From Paraburkholderia sediminicola (GTDB lineage: Bacteria; Pseudomonadota; Gammaproteobacteria; Burkholderiales; Burkholderiaceae), in NCBI RefSeq assembly GCF_902859805.1, contig NZ_CADIKC010000010.1, positions 1 through 64,000 of the forward strand: a stretch of DNA of 64,000 nucleotides. The letters are read 5' to 3'. The translations under genes and the position numbers were made by a program. Positions 1-9,015 of this stretch are shown here, in pieces (positions within the stretch are counted from its first letter, which is position 1; every line of letters starts with the position of its first letter). The notes beneath the pieces are model-generated. The model was given only the letters and a program-made list of their open reading frames with translations, did no database searches and was not told the DNA's origin.

Positions 1-102
1 CAGCAGCGGCTGCATTCGGCGGCCGGCAATATGCCGCCCGCCGAATACGAAATCACCATGCAGAAAAAGTGGAAAGCGGAAAAAGTGTCCAGGATTACTT
101 GA
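1..102 (+). pseudogene. IS3-family transposase, C-terminal tail (5' end outside window)
   Basis: Frame 1 is open from the first base to a TGA at 100-102 and reads RLHSAAGNMPPAEYE followed by a lysine-rich end. An RLHSxxGxxPPxEYE sequence just before the stop is characteristic of the end of the rve integrase core in IS3-family (OrfB) transposases. Only 33 residues are visible, so whether the element is intact cannot be judged. No terminal inverted repeat of the IS is obvious immediately downstream; the next sequence is a different repeat that begins about 10 bp later. Confidence 0.65.
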
Positions 103-111
103 CCACCACAG

Positions 112-223
112 CACCTACTTTTCTTTGCCTGCCGCAAAGAAAAGTAGGCAAAAGAAAGCGGCTCAAACCGCTCATGCTAAGCGGGGCCCGTGGTCTGCTG
201 CGGGTAGTGGTGCGACTGGAATC
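112..223 (+). repeat. Left arm of a large inverted repeat
   Basis: This arm is the imperfect reverse complement of 695-805. Within it sits a shorter palindrome (CCTACTTTTCTTTGC ... GCAAAGAAAAGTAGG, about 114-147), followed by a stretch read AAAGAAAGCGGCTCAAACCG and, further in, GGTAGTGGTGCGACTGGAAT, all of which recur in inverse order in the right arm. No convincing gene lies between the arms. The open frames here run in both orientations through the repeat and are best explained as artefacts of the repeat composition. Confidence 0.8.
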
Positions 224-440
224 TGGGTTCGTGCACCTGCATACGCCAGTGACAAGGGCGTCATACTTCCGGCGGCGCTGCGCGCGCCGAAGAGCCGCTC
301 ATAAAACCCCCCGCTACGTTTTGACTCCCCATGCCTCGCCAACGGGTCGTGGCTCGTCATCGCATCCGCTCACCATCATCGTCATCGCGATTGGAACGAT
401 AACCGCAACCGTACCCGCGGCTGGGACTGCGATCGTGACT

Positions 441-494
441 GGAACGGGAACGGGAACGGGAACGGGAACGGGAACGGGGACGGGGACGGGGACG
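441..494 (+). repeat. Hexanucleotide tandem array (GGAACG)6(GGGACG)3
   Basis: Nine exact-length 6-bp units run without interruption: six GGAACG (441-476) followed by three GGGACG (477-494). Degenerate versions of the same unit (GGGACTGCGATCGTGACT-like) occur just upstream. In the forward open frame the array would encode an alternating Thr-Gly run, but that frame has no other protein-like character. The array sits between the two arms of the large inverted repeat and could vary in copy number between strains. Confidence 0.9.
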
Positions 495-694
495 GTGATT
501 CAGCACACCGACATATCATTTAAGGTGGGGATTCGCGGGGGAGTGCAGAGGCGGGTCGCCGAGGCGAAGCCGACGGCCCCCACGGACCTCAACCGAAGCC
601 CGTGGTTTCCCATGCATACCCGTCCGCGACGCACGCAGTGCGGAGTGGGAGCTGATGAATCCTTTGTCACTAGCGCGGAATGTGTGAGAGCGCG

Positions 695-805
695 GATTCC
701 AGTCGCACCACTACCTGCAGAAAACCTCGGTGCCCACTTAGCATTAGCGGTTTGAGCCGCTTTCTTTTGCCTACTTTTCTTTGCGGCAAGCAAAGAAAAG
801 TAGGT
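695..805 (-). repeat. Right arm of the large inverted repeat
   Basis: Imperfect reverse complement of 112-223, ending in the same palindromic CCTACTTTTCTTTGC / GCAAAGAAAAGTAGG module (about 770-804). The space between the arms is about 470 bp and contains the hexamer array. Sequences of this type look like dispersed intergenic repeats rather than a named insertion sequence; I cannot assign a family. Confidence 0.8.
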
Positions 806-931
806 GCCCCCCCGCACAGGGGGAACGCTAATAGACCACTAACAAAGCAAGGAAAGGCACGAAAGCCAGAACAAGGAAAGGCCAAAGCCCCAAGGACACG
901 GACAATGCCGCCGCAAAAGGCAAAAAAACCA

Positions 932-2131
932 CTAACCTTTAACCCCGGCTGGAAGCCTCAAATGATTCCAAGCCGCCAGCCCGGCAAAAACAACCCCAGC
1001 AACGCTAACCCCCACCCATCCAAAAGTCGGCCACACAACAGCGCCGACCCCCGACCCGACAGCACCGCCAATAAAATAAGCCACCATATAAACCGTATTC
1101 ACGCGACTCCGCGCCTCAGGCTTCAACGCATAAATCCGCGATTGGTTGGAAATCTGTGCAGCCTGCACACCAATATCGAGGATGATCACACCAATCACCA
1201 ACCCAGCAATACTCTTCGCCGATAAGGCAAAAACAACAAACGACACAGCCACCAGCACGATCGACATCGTGATAATGGCCCGCGGCCCGCGTCGGTCAGA
1301 AAATTTGCCGGCGAATGGCGCGGCCATCGCCCCTGCAGCACCGACGATCCCGAATAATCCAGCCGCCTGCGGCCCGAGATGAAACGGCGCACCCGCCAGC
1401 AACAACGCCAGCACCGACCAGAAGATACTGAACGCCGCGAACATCGCGGCCCCAGTCAACGAGGCTTCACGCAGATCGCGATGCTCGACAACCAGATGCC
1501 ACATCGAGATCAGCAACTTGCCGTAGGGCAGCGTCGACGTCGGCTTGCTCTTCGGCAAACGCATGATGATCACCACCGCCAGCACCAGCAGCGCGACCAC
1601 CGAAGCGCCGAACACGGCACGCCAGCCGAAATACTCGGCAATAATGCCCGCGGCAGTCCGTGCCAGCAAAATCCCCAGCAACAATCCACTCATCACCGTG
1701 CCAACGGCATGGCCGCGCTCGGAAGCCGGCGCGAGTTCGGCAGCGAACGGCACCGCCTGCTGCGCGATGGTGGCGAGCACGCCAATCACGAGGCTTGCGC
1801 CGATGAGCACCGACAGCGTCGGCGCCGTAGACGCAAGCACAAGTGCGACACACATGCCTACGATCTGCAGCAGGATCAGGCGGCGCCGATCGAAGCGATC
1901 GCCAAGCGGCGCCAACAGGAGCATCCCGGCCGCGTAGCCGAGTTGCGTCACGGCAGGCACAACGCCGACCCACGACGCGCTATTCGGAAACGACTGGCGG
2001 AAATTGTCGAGCAGCGGCTGGTTGTAATAGATGTTTGCGACTGCCACACCGGCAATCGTCGCGAGCAGAAGCAGCAAGCCGCGCAACGACCGGTCGGCGG
2101 AAGCGGAAGTGGAAGCGTCGGATGTGGACAT
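932..2131 (-). CDS. MFS transporter (DHA1-type, YgaY-like)
   Basis: The 399-residue product is an inner-membrane major facilitator protein with about 12 hydrophobic segments. The first helix carries NIYYNQPLL, a sequence typical of the YgaY-like branch of drug/metabolite exporters, and a GDRFDRRR loop-2/3 motif follows. The ATG at 2131 (MSTSDAS...) is preferred over a TTG at 2173 because the extra 14 residues are hydrophilic and atypical; neither has a clear ribosome site. It is transcribed alone toward the repeat region. The substrate cannot be deduced; export of small organic molecules is usual for the family. Confidence 0.85.
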   Translation of the reverse strand: MSTSDASTSASADRSLRGLLLLLATIAGVAVANIYYNQPLLDNFRQSFPNSASWVGVVPAVTQLGYAAGMLLLAPLGDRFDRRRLILLQIVGMCVALVLASTAPTLSVLIGASLVIGVLATIAQQAVPFAAELAPASERGHAVGTVMSGLLLGILLARTAAGIIAEYFGWRAVFGASVVALLVLAVVIIMRLPKSKPTSTLPYGKLLISMWHLVVEHRDLREASLTGAAMFAAFSIFWSVLALLLAGAPFHLGPQAAGLFGIVGAAGAMAAPFAGKFSDRRGPRAIITMSIVLVAVSFVVFALSAKSIAGLVIGVIILDIGVQAAQISNQSRIYALKPEARSRVNTVYMVAYFIGGAVGSGVGAVVWPTFGWVGVSVAGVVFAGLAAWNHLRLPAGVKG

Positions 2132-2299
2132 GAGAGGGGGCTGTCGATGGACCGGCCCATGCACGGTCCTCAAGCGTGCCGATCATACCGGAGCAGGACG
2201 GATCCTGCTGACGGCCCAACATGCGCTCGCTCGCAGACAAAATGAGATGGTCGTTCGGTTTTCGTTCGTAGAATCGGCGCGCGCAACAGGACCTATTAC

Positions 2300-2797
2300 G
2301 TGACCGATCTCATGAACATACCCTCGAAACCCGAACCTCGACGCATCAGCGGCTGGCTGCTCATCGCGTTGATCTGCCTCGCTGCATGGGCGCTTTCAAC
2401 CGCATTCGCATTGCGTGATCCGCTCAGGCTGATGCTCGAATGGGAGCTGCTGGCGGTATTCGTGCGCCCTGAAACGCACGGCTGGTATCGCACCGTGATT
2501 GCGATGGTCGGCTGCGACGTGATCATCGGTGCATTTATCGTGGCCGGCGCAGGCTGGCTTGCGCTGCTCGTGCGGCGAAACTCGGCGCGTTTCCCGGTAC
2601 AGGTGCAGGCGTGGCTGTTGGCCATCGTCGTCATGCGAACCATCGCCTACCTGCTCGGCGATCACATGACCCAAGCCATTGGCGTCGCCATTGCCATTCC
2701 GTTTGATGGCTTCATTCAGGCCGTGGTTGCTGCCGCGCTCGGGATACCGTATTTCAGGCTGTCCCGGCGCGTACGGCAAACTTTCGTCGTGGTTTGA
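2300..2797 (+). CDS. Small multi-pass membrane protein (DUF2569-like)
   Basis: A 165-residue protein with about four hydrophobic stretches and short charged loops; the GWLLIALICLAAWAL opening and overall spacing resemble DUF2569 membrane proteins. The GTG at 2300 is chosen because an AGGA sequence lies about 8 bases upstream; an in-frame ATG at 2312 has no comparable site. It stands alone, divergent from the MFS gene and convergent with the phosphodiesterase. No catalytic or ligand-binding motif is visible and the function is unknown. Confidence 0.6.
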   Translation: MTDLMNIPSKPEPRRISGWLLIALICLAAWALSTAFALRDPLRLMLEWELLAVFVRPETHGWYRTVIAMVGCDVIIGAFIVAGAGWLALLVRRNSARFPVQVQAWLLAIVVMRTIAYLLGDHMTQAIGVAIAIPFDGFIQAVVAAALGIPYFRLSRRVRQTFVVV

Positions 2798-2815
2798 ACC
2801 GGCGAAACGACACCG

Positions 2816-3643
2816 TTAGTCGATCAAATCGCCTTCAGGTTCGTAAAAAGGATACGGACCATCGGCTTTATCGACATACGCATGATGCGTGACGATGCCC
2901 GTTGCGGCATCGTAGCGATGCAGCGCATACGCGGGCGGCTCCATCACGAAAGCAGAGGGCGCATCCTCGCGCAGGTCGAGTCCGACCTGATGCGCGGGCG
3001 CCGGCACCGCGGACGCAATCGTGCCGCCAAACCGTACGAACATCGGTCGATGCACGTGGCCGCAGATCACGCGTTCCACGTTCGGATAACGTGCGATTAA
3101 CGCGGCGAGTTTGTCGGCGGCTGCGGGGTCGAGCCGCAATTCATCCATATGCCCGATTCCGCAGACGAACGGCGGATGATGCAACGCGACCACAGTCGGC
3201 TTGCCTTGTGCGGCATCGAGTTGCGTCTCGAGCCAGGCGAGGCGCGCGTCGCACAGATTGCCGGCGCTTTGGCCCGGCACCATCGAATCGAGCGCGATCA
3301 CGCGCAGCGGTCCGACATCGACTGCGTAGTGCACGAACTCGCCACCACCACGCAATTCGTTGCGATCGGGAAACGCCGCGCGCAACGCGGCCCGTTCGTC
3401 GTGATTACCCACCATCAGGAAGTAGGGGATTTCGAGCGGTGCGAGCAGCGTCTTGAGGTGCTCGTACTGTTCCGGATCACCCTGATCGACGAGGTCGCCG
3501 GTCATGATTACGGCGTCGGGACGCGGCTCCAGTGCATTAAGCGCGGCGACAGTGCGCGCGAGATAGGCACCGGTATCGACGCGGCGGTAAGCCAGCGCGC
3601 CGGGTCGTTTGATATGCAGGTCGCTAATTTGAGCCAGCAGCAT
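2816..3643 (-). CDS. Calcineurin-like metallophosphodiesterase (CpdA/GpdQ type)
   Basis: The 275-residue cytoplasmic enzyme has the full class III phosphodiesterase metal set: D8 and H10 (SDLH), D50 (GDLVDQG), N80-H81 (GNHDE), H155-H156 and the closing G195-H-V-H198. These bind a dinuclear metal centre that hydrolyses cyclic nucleotides or glycerophosphodiesters in this family. It is the last gene of the ABC importer operon, 46 bp after the ATPase stop, so a phosphodiester or other organophosphate imported by that transporter is a reasonable substrate. CpdA-type cAMP hydrolysis is the alternative; sequence alone does not separate them. Confidence 0.85.
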   Translation of the reverse strand: MLLAQISDLHIKRPGALAYRRVDTGAYLARTVAALNALEPRPDAVIMTGDLVDQGDPEQYEHLKTLLAPLEIPYFLMVGNHDERAALRAAFPDRNELRGGGEFVHYAVDVGPLRVIALDSMVPGQSAGNLCDARLAWLETQLDAAQGKPTVVALHHPPFVCGIGHMDELRLDPAAADKLAALIARYPNVERVICGHVHRPMFVRFGGTIASAVPAPAHQVGLDLREDAPSAFVMEPPAYALHRYDAATGIVTHHAYVDKADGPYPFYEPEGDLID

Positions 3644-3689
3644 GGGGATGTCCTTCTTTATGGCGCGCTAGAAACGCAGCGCTGTGTCA

Positions 3690-4736
3690 TTACGATAGCG
3701 CAATCAGCGCGTCCTGCGCGATCGAAATCCCGACCGGTGTGCCGCGCGCGAGTTCGACGCGGCCCGCGACGTCGATCAGCAAAGCGTCCGGCGCGGCGCC
3801 ACCGATCGTCAAACGGGTGCGTTCGCCGAGAAACGCCGTGCTTTCGATATTGCCGCGCAGTTGTGCGCTGGCCGGGTCGGCCAGATACGCGTCTTCAGGG
3901 CGGAAGAAAATTTCATGTGCCGCGCTTGCGTGTGCGGGACCTGAGGGCAGCGGTACGGTGCCGCCGGTTGTCGTCAGCACGCCGTCGCGCCGCTCGCCCG
4001 CCAGCCGGTTGATTGTGCCGACGAATTGCGCGACTGTGCGATTCGCCGGACGGTAGTAAATATCGCGCGGCGAGCCGATCTGCTCGATTCTCCCGGCGCT
4101 CATCACGACGATGCGGTCGCCGAGTTCCATCGCTTCGGCCTGATCGTGGGTCACATAGACAGTCGTGATGCCCAGGTCGCGCAGCAACGTATTCATCTCG
4201 CTGCGCAAGGTGTCGCGCAAACGCGCGTCGAGGGCGGTCAGCGGTTCGTCGAGCAGCAACACACGAGGTTGCACGGCGAGTGCTCGCGCCAATGCAACAC
4301 GCTGACGCTGGCCGCCCGAAAGCTGATCGATGGGTTTGTCCGCGTGCGCGGTGAGACGCATCATCGCGAGCAATTCGTCGACGCGTTGCCGTGCGGTGTC
4401 AGCAGGCACGCGTTTGATCTTGAGGCCGTAGCCGATGTTGCCGCGCACGGTCAGGTTAGGAAACAGCGCGTAGCTCTGGAACACCATGCCGACCTGGCGC
4501 TTTTCGATCGGCAGGGCAGTGACGTCTTCGTCGCCGAACGCGATGCTGCCACCGGCGTCAGGTGTCTCGAGGCCCGCGATCATGCGCAACGTGGTGGTCT
4601 TGCCGCAACCGGACGGGCCGAGCAGCACTAGCGTCTCGCCGGCGCCGATGTGCAGATCGAGCGGTTCGAGCACACGTGTGCCGCGAAACGTTTTCGCGCA
4701 CTGTGTGAGCGTGATGGGAACGGAGTCGAGTTTCAT
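3690..4736 (-). CDS. ABC importer ATP-binding protein (PotA/PhnT/AfuC type)
   Basis: The 348-residue ATPase shows Walker A GPSGCGKTT (40-48), Q-loop FQSYALFP, signature LSGGQRQR, Walker B LLLDEP, the H-loop THDQ, and a C-terminal TOBE-like domain, as in PotA, PhnT and iron-type importers. The ATG at 4736 overlaps the preceding permease stop as ATGA. The upstream extension of the open frame lies inside that permease and is not coding. It would power the two permeases encoded just upstream. The substrate class (2-aminoethylphosphonate, polyamine, phosphosugar or iron) cannot be fixed from the ATPase. Confidence 0.9.
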   Translation of the reverse strand: MKLDSVPITLTQCAKTFRGTRVLEPLDLHIGAGETLVLLGPSGCGKTTTLRMIAGLETPDAGGSIAFGDEDVTALPIEKRQVGMVFQSYALFPNLTVRGNIGYGLKIKRVPADTARQRVDELLAMMRLTAHADKPIDQLSGGQRQRVALARALAVQPRVLLLDEPLTALDARLRDTLRSEMNTLLRDLGITTVYVTHDQAEAMELGDRIVVMSAGRIEQIGSPRDIYYRPANRTVAQFVGTINRLAGERRDGVLTTTGGTVPLPSGPAHASAAHEIFFRPEDAYLADPASAQLRGNIESTAFLGERTRLTIGGAAPDALLIDVAGRVELARGTPVGISIAQDALIALS

Positions 4737-5683
4737 GGCGTGGACGTCGGTGTAGGCTTCGAACGGGAGGCAGCGCTGCGTTGTTTGCCCGCGCTGCGCT
4801 GGCCGGTCGCATCGACGCCGAGCCATTGCATCGCGACGAGCAGCGGCATCGTCATGATGAAAAACAGAATCGTGTAGGCGCTGCCGATTTCGATGCGTAA
4901 CGACGCATAGGTGTCGGCGAGACCGACCGGCAGCGTCTTGGTATCGGGCGTGTGCAACATCCACGTGAGGTTGAATTCGCCGATCGAGAGCGTCAGCACC
5001 GCCAACGCACCGGCGACGATCCCTGGCCGCGCATTCGGCAGCACAATCGTGACGAAGCGTTGAAAGAAGCTCGCGCCGAGGCTCGCCGCGCCTTCTTCGA
5101 GTGTGCGCAGGTCGCTACTTGCACAGACGGCCGCAACCGCGCGCACCATGAACGGCAGCGTGAACACCACGTGCCCGACGACGATAAACGCGACGCTCAT
5201 GCGAAACATCGTGAAGCCGCCGTAGACCACCAGCAGCGCGAGCGCGGAAGCGAGGCCGGGCAGGGCGATCGGCAGCACCAGAAATTCTTCGATGATGCGC
5301 GAGAGCCGCGTCTTGCTGCGCGCGAGAACGTACCCGGCGGGCACGCCGGTCAGCAGCGTGATCAGCAAGGTCATCGCCGCCACTTCAAGCGAGAGAAATA
5401 CCGAGCTGTGATATTGCGTCCACACTTCGCCGAGCCAGCGCAGCGTGAGTCCGCTCGATACGCCTTTGAAATAGTTGACCGTGAGTCCGGCCATGATCGA
5501 CATCACGACCGGCACGATCAGAAATGCGCATAGCAGCAGTGTGACGAACCACTGTCCGGCTGCGAGCCACGTGCGTGATGTGGGCAACCCGCGGCGCCGC
5601 GTGTGCGTTTTTGCGGGCTGCTTGACTGGAGCAGTGATGGAATTCATCGAAGTCTTGTCATCGGGTTTGGACACGCCGCTCAT
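4733..5683 (-). CDS. ABC importer permease 2
   Basis: The 316-residue inner-membrane protein has about six hydrophobic segments and the binding-protein-dependent permease EAA loop (LEEGAASLGASFFQRFVTIV with the conserved glycine). It starts at the ATG at 5683, which forms an ATGA overlap with the stop of permease 1, and ends in another ATGA overlap with the ATPase start. This translational coupling indicates a 1:1 partner of permease 1. The N-terminal 45 residues are polar and probably cytoplasmic. Confidence 0.88.
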   Translation of the reverse strand: MSGVSKPDDKTSMNSITAPVKQPAKTHTRRRGLPTSRTWLAAGQWFVTLLLCAFLIVPVVMSIMAGLTVNYFKGVSSGLTLRWLGEVWTQYHSSVFLSLEVAAMTLLITLLTGVPAGYVLARSKTRLSRIIEEFLVLPIALPGLASALALLVVYGGFTMFRMSVAFIVVGHVVFTLPFMVRAVAAVCASSDLRTLEEGAASLGASFFQRFVTIVLPNARPGIVAGALAVLTLSIGEFNLTWMLHTPDTKTLPVGLADTYASLRIEIGSAYTILFFIMTMPLLVAMQWLGVDATGQRSAGKQRSAASRSKPTPTSTP

Positions 5684-6504
5684 GCGCTTGCCGCGACGGC
5701 CGACCCGCTTACGCTGCGAGCGAACGCCAGTACGGCCCACGTGACGATGCCGAGCACGATCGAGAGACCCGCGGCCGTCACCATGTTCGCGTTGAGCGTG
5801 AACTCGGTGTAGATGGTCATCGGCAATACGTCGATGTCGGTGGCCAGGGTGAAGGCGGTGCCGAAGGCGCCCATTGCGGTCGCGAAACATACCGCGCCGG
5901 CCGCGATCAAGCCCGGCGACAACGCAGGCAACACGATGTCACGCGTAATGCGCCACGGCGATGCACCGAGCGAACGCGCAGCTTCTTCGAGCGAGGCATC
6001 GAGCTTGGTCGCCGACGCCATCACCGTGACGATCACGCGCGGGATCGAGAAGTACAGGTAGCCGAGAAAAAGGCCGCTCATCGAGTAAGCGAACACCCAG
6101 CGATCGCCGGTGAGTTTCAGCGAAAGCGCACCGATCAAACCCTGGCGTCCGGCCAGCATGATCACCATGAAGCCGACCACGACGCCAGGGAATGCCAACG
6201 GAAACGTCAGCAGCGCGAGCAGCGTGCGCTTGAGCGGAAACTCGCGGCGCGCCAGCAGCAATCCGGCGATGACCGAAAGCACCAGCGTCGTTGCCGTGAC
6301 CGCGGCGGATAACATCACCGTCGCGCCGAGGCTCGACATGTAGCGCGGATTCGTCAGCATCGCGCGATAGGTCGCGAATGCGTGGCCGTCGCCGCTGATC
6401 TGCGCGAGCGCGCCCATCGGCAACAGCCAGAACGCGATGAAAACCGCCAGCGCCGGCGCGATCAAAGCGATGCGCCAGCGCAGCGGGAACGTGACGTCGT
6501 TCAA
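5680..6504 (-). CDS. ABC importer permease 1
   Basis: A 274-residue inner-membrane permease with about six helices and an EAA loop (LEEAARSLGASPWRITRDIV). No ATG suits the alignment with permeases. The TTG at 6504 is chosen because it overlaps the binding-protein stop as TTGA and has an AGGTGA ribosome site about 6 bases upstream; the longer open frame upstream lies inside the binding-protein gene. It pairs with permease 2 to form the channel of the importer. Confidence 0.85.
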   Translation of the reverse strand: MNDVTFPLRWRIALIAPALAVFIAFWLLPMGALAQISGDGHAFATYRAMLTNPRYMSSLGATVMLSAAVTATTLVLSVIAGLLLARREFPLKRTLLALLTFPLAFPGVVVGFMVIMLAGRQGLIGALSLKLTGDRWVFAYSMSGLFLGYLYFSIPRVIVTVMASATKLDASLEEAARSLGASPWRITRDIVLPALSPGLIAAGAVCFATAMGAFGTAFTLATDIDVLPMTIYTEFTLNANMVTAAGLSIVLGIVTWAVLAFARSVSGSAVAASA

Positions 6505-7580
6505 TGCATCACCTGTAGATAACGCTCGCCGAAGCTCGATTGCTTCTCGGCCATTTTGCCGAAGTCGACCGGTTTGGCGCGGGCATAGTCGCTTGCGGGC
6601 AGGAATTTGGCGGCGGTTTCCGCGCTCATCGCGTTTGCGCGCACCGGACGCAGATAGGCGTCGGCCCACAGTTTCTGGCCTTCGTCCGACAGCACGAAAT
6701 CGAGCACCTTCTTGCCGTTCGCTTCATGCGGCGCGCCCTTCACGAGACTCATCACGTACGGCACCGAGATCGTGCCTTCCTTCGGAATCACGAATTCTAC
6801 GTTGGCGTGATCCTTGTACTTCGCGCGGTAGGCGTCAAAGTCGTAGTCGAGCAGAATCGGGATTTCACCGGACATCACGCGCGCATAGGCGGTCTGCTTC
6901 GGCACGATCGGCGCATTGGCCTTCAGCTTGCGGAACCAGTCGAGGCCCGGTTCGAAGTTATCGAGCGTGCCGCCGAGCGCCTGATTCACCGCGACCGCAC
7001 CGGCATAGCCGACAAACGCGCTCGATGGATCGAGATAGCCGATCATGCCTTTGTACTCAGGCTTCAGAAGATCGGCCCACGAACGCGGGACCGGTTTGCC
7101 TTCCAGCGCGTCCTTGTTGACGAAAAAGCCCAGCGTGCCCGAGTGGATTGTGAACCAGTAGCCTTGCGGGTCCTTCATGTTTGCAGGGATGTCGTCCCAG
7201 TGCGCCGGCTTGTACGGCTGAATAACGCCTTTGTCCTTCGCCTGGAACGCCGACGACACGCCGAGATACACCACGTCCGCAACCGGGCTCTTCTGCTCGG
7301 CCATCAGTTGCGCAATCGACTGGCCGGAGTTCTTGTTGTCGAACGGCACGCGGATGCCGGTCTTTTGCTGGATCGCCTTGATCTGGCTCGCCCAGTCGGC
7401 CCATTCGGGCGGGCAGTTGTAGCAGATCGCGGTTTCATCGGCATGGGCCGCTTGCGGCGCAAGGGCGGCGAGCGCGGCGGTGACGATCATGCCGGCCGAG
7501 AGCGCGCTAGTCGCGGTGCGGGCGACGCGGTGCCAGAGCGGTTTGATCGAAGAAGCGAAACGTATTGAAGAGCGGATCAC
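6501..7580 (-). CDS. Periplasmic solute-binding protein of the ABC importer (AfuA/PotD-like)
   Basis: The 359-residue precursor starts with a GTG at 7580, 7 bases after an AGGAG site; the longer open frame begins with TTG and lacks a site. A basic n-region and hydrophobic core end near AAHA, giving a mature protein beginning about residue 46. The mature part (DETAICYNCPPEW..., VVYLGVSSAFQA, GTLGFFVNKDAL, GYLDPSSAFVGYAG) has the layout of class II binding proteins of the iron/phosphosugar/2-aminoethylphosphonate type. With the phosphodiesterase at the operon end, a phosphorus-containing organic ligand is a reasonable guess, but this is inference. Confidence 0.85.
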   Translation of the reverse strand: MIRSSIRFASSIKPLWHRVARTATSALSAGMIVTAALAALAPQAAHADETAICYNCPPEWADWASQIKAIQQKTGIRVPFDNKNSGQSIAQLMAEQKSPVADVVYLGVSSAFQAKDKGVIQPYKPAHWDDIPANMKDPQGYWFTIHSGTLGFFVNKDALEGKPVPRSWADLLKPEYKGMIGYLDPSSAFVGYAGAVAVNQALGGTLDNFEPGLDWFRKLKANAPIVPKQTAYARVMSGEIPILLDYDFDAYRAKYKDHANVEFVIPKEGTISVPYVMSLVKGAPHEANGKKVLDFVLSDEGQKLWADAYLRPVRANAMSAETAAKFLPASDYARAKPVDFGKMAEKQSSFGERYLQVMH

Positions 7581-7673
7581 TGCGGGTCTCCTGGAGCGGA
7601 AGAGAGCGGGTGGTTCGGGGTTCGAATTGAATGCTGATACAAACGACAAGGCAAGCGACCAGGCAAACGGCCT

Positions 7674-8714
7674 CTAGGTCGTCGCCGAAGCTTCTGTGCG
7701 GTTCGAAATCGCCGCGATGGTGGCGCCTTCGCGCAAGCTGTGCGGCAAGGTCAGCGTGGGCGACGTTTCGCCTAACGTTTCGTAGGTGCCGGTTACGCGA
7801 GCAAGCAGACGCCGCCAGGCGGCGCAGCCGATCTCGCGATTCGGCGCACAGATGCTTGCCAGCGGCGGCGACAGCAATTCGCCCATGGCGAGTCCGTCGA
7901 AGCCGAGAATCGACATGTCGTGCGGAATCTGCAAACGCGCGCGGCGCAGGCCGCGCATCACGACCATCGCGAGCAGATCGTTACTGCAGAAGAGGGCGGT
8001 CGGGCGGTTCGGGCCGCTGGTCAGATGAGCGAGCACGGACGGCGCCAGTTCGTCGGCGTTGAAATCGACTTCGAGTGCGGGCGCAGGGATGAGGCCTGCC
8101 TGCTGCATCGCCTGCGCGTAGCCGAGATGCCGCTGGCGGGCGCGATCCGATGCGGCCAGCGTGCCCGCCAGCATCAGGATGCGGCGATGGCCGTGCGCGA
8201 TCAGCATGCGTACGCCATCGAACGCGGCAAGGCGGTTGTCGACCGAGACCGACGGACGCCGCACGGTGTCGTTATGCATCAGCACGTAGAGCAGACCGGA
8301 GCGGTCGAGATCGTCGAGCAGCGGATGCGTGTCGGCATCGGCGACGGTCAGGATCAGGCCTTCCACGCGATGTTCGCGCAACGTTTCGATGGCGTGGCGT
8401 TCGCGGTCGGCATCGTACTGGGTGGTCATCAGCATGAGCCGGTAGCCTTGCGCCGCGGCGAGTTCGTCGATGCCTTGCAGGCATTCGGCGAACACAGGGT
8501 TGGCGAGCGTGGGCAGGATGACGCCGATGAGACGCGTGCGCTCACCGCGAAGTTGCCGGCCGAGCGGGCTCGGGCGGAAGTTGAGGGCGTCGATGGATTG
8601 ACGCACCTTGTCGAGCGTGATCGGATTCACGGTATGCGGCGCGTTGATCGCGCGCGAGACCGTGGCGATGGAGAAGCCCGCGTGGGCAGCGACGTCTTTG
8701 ATCGTTGGGATCAT
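7674..8714 (-). CDS. LacI-family transcriptional regulator
   Basis: The 346-residue protein starts with the LacI-type helix-turn-helix (TIKDVAAHAGFSIATVSRAIN, about residues 4-24), a hinge helix (SPLGRQLRG), and a periplasmic-binding-protein-like effector domain (GVILPTLANPVFAECLQGID ... FDGLAMGELL). It lies just upstream of, and in the same direction as, the ABC importer, with a 93-bp gap before the binding protein. It most likely represses the importer and itself in response to the transported ligand. Confidence 0.9.
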   Translation of the reverse strand: MIPTIKDVAAHAGFSIATVSRAINAPHTVNPITLDKVRQSIDALNFRPSPLGRQLRGERTRLIGVILPTLANPVFAECLQGIDELAAAQGYRLMLMTTQYDADRERHAIETLREHRVEGLILTVADADTHPLLDDLDRSGLLYVLMHNDTVRRPSVSVDNRLAAFDGVRMLIAHGHRRILMLAGTLAASDRARQRHLGYAQAMQQAGLIPAPALEVDFNADELAPSVLAHLTSGPNRPTALFCSNDLLAMVVMRGLRRARLQIPHDMSILGFDGLAMGELLSPPLASICAPNREIGCAAWRRLLARVTGTYETLGETSPTLTLPHSLREGATIAAISNRTEASATT

Positions 8715-8730
8715 GATTTCCGCGCGTTAT

Positions 8731-8745
8731 GTAAACGTTTTCGTC
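8731..8745. promoter_or_regulatory. Possible LacI-type operator
   Basis: The stretch GTAAACGTTTTCG contains the 8-bp palindrome AAACGTTT (8733-8740), 19-26 bp upstream of the lacI-type ATG. Central CG palindromes flanked by A/T are usual for LacI-family sites, so autoregulation is plausible. I did not find a second obvious copy in front of the binding-protein gene, which weakens the assignment. Confidence 0.35.
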
Positions 8746-8896
8746 AGCGGATTATCAGGAACGTTTGTGACTTGCGGATGACTCCAATTTTTATGCCTGG
8801 CGGGCGAGGGTGGGGCTGGACCGCGCCGGGATTGCGCCGGTTTGGTGCGCCCGCCGGGCAATGGTAGAATTCGCGTCCAGCGTGGTTCTGACCCCT

Positions 8897-8981
8897 GCCG
8901 GGGTGATGAAATTGGTAAACATAGCGGACTTAAAATCCGCCGCCTCACGGCTTGCCGGTTCGAGTCCGGTCCCCGGCACCA
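8897..8981 (+). tRNA. tRNA-Leu (anticodon UAA)
   Basis: An 85-nt tRNA with the acceptor stem GCCGGGG (8897-8903) paired to CCCCGGC (8971-8977), discriminator A and encoded CCA (8979-8981). The anticodon stem GCGGA/TCCGC (8924-8928/8936-8940) encloses the loop CTTAAAA, giving anticodon TAA at 8931-8933. A variable arm (CGCCTCACGGCTTG region) and a GGTTCGAGTCC T-loop identify a class II leucine tRNA reading UUA/UUG. Confidence 0.96.
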
Positions 8982-9015
8982 GGAAGTATTCCGACAAGTT
9001 CCGCTAAAATCCGCG

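Noticed and set aside
69..755. 228-codon frame with a Thr-Gly run
   Set aside because: It spans both arms of the inverted repeat and the hexamer array, has no ribosome site and no protein-like segments; similar frames run on the other strand.
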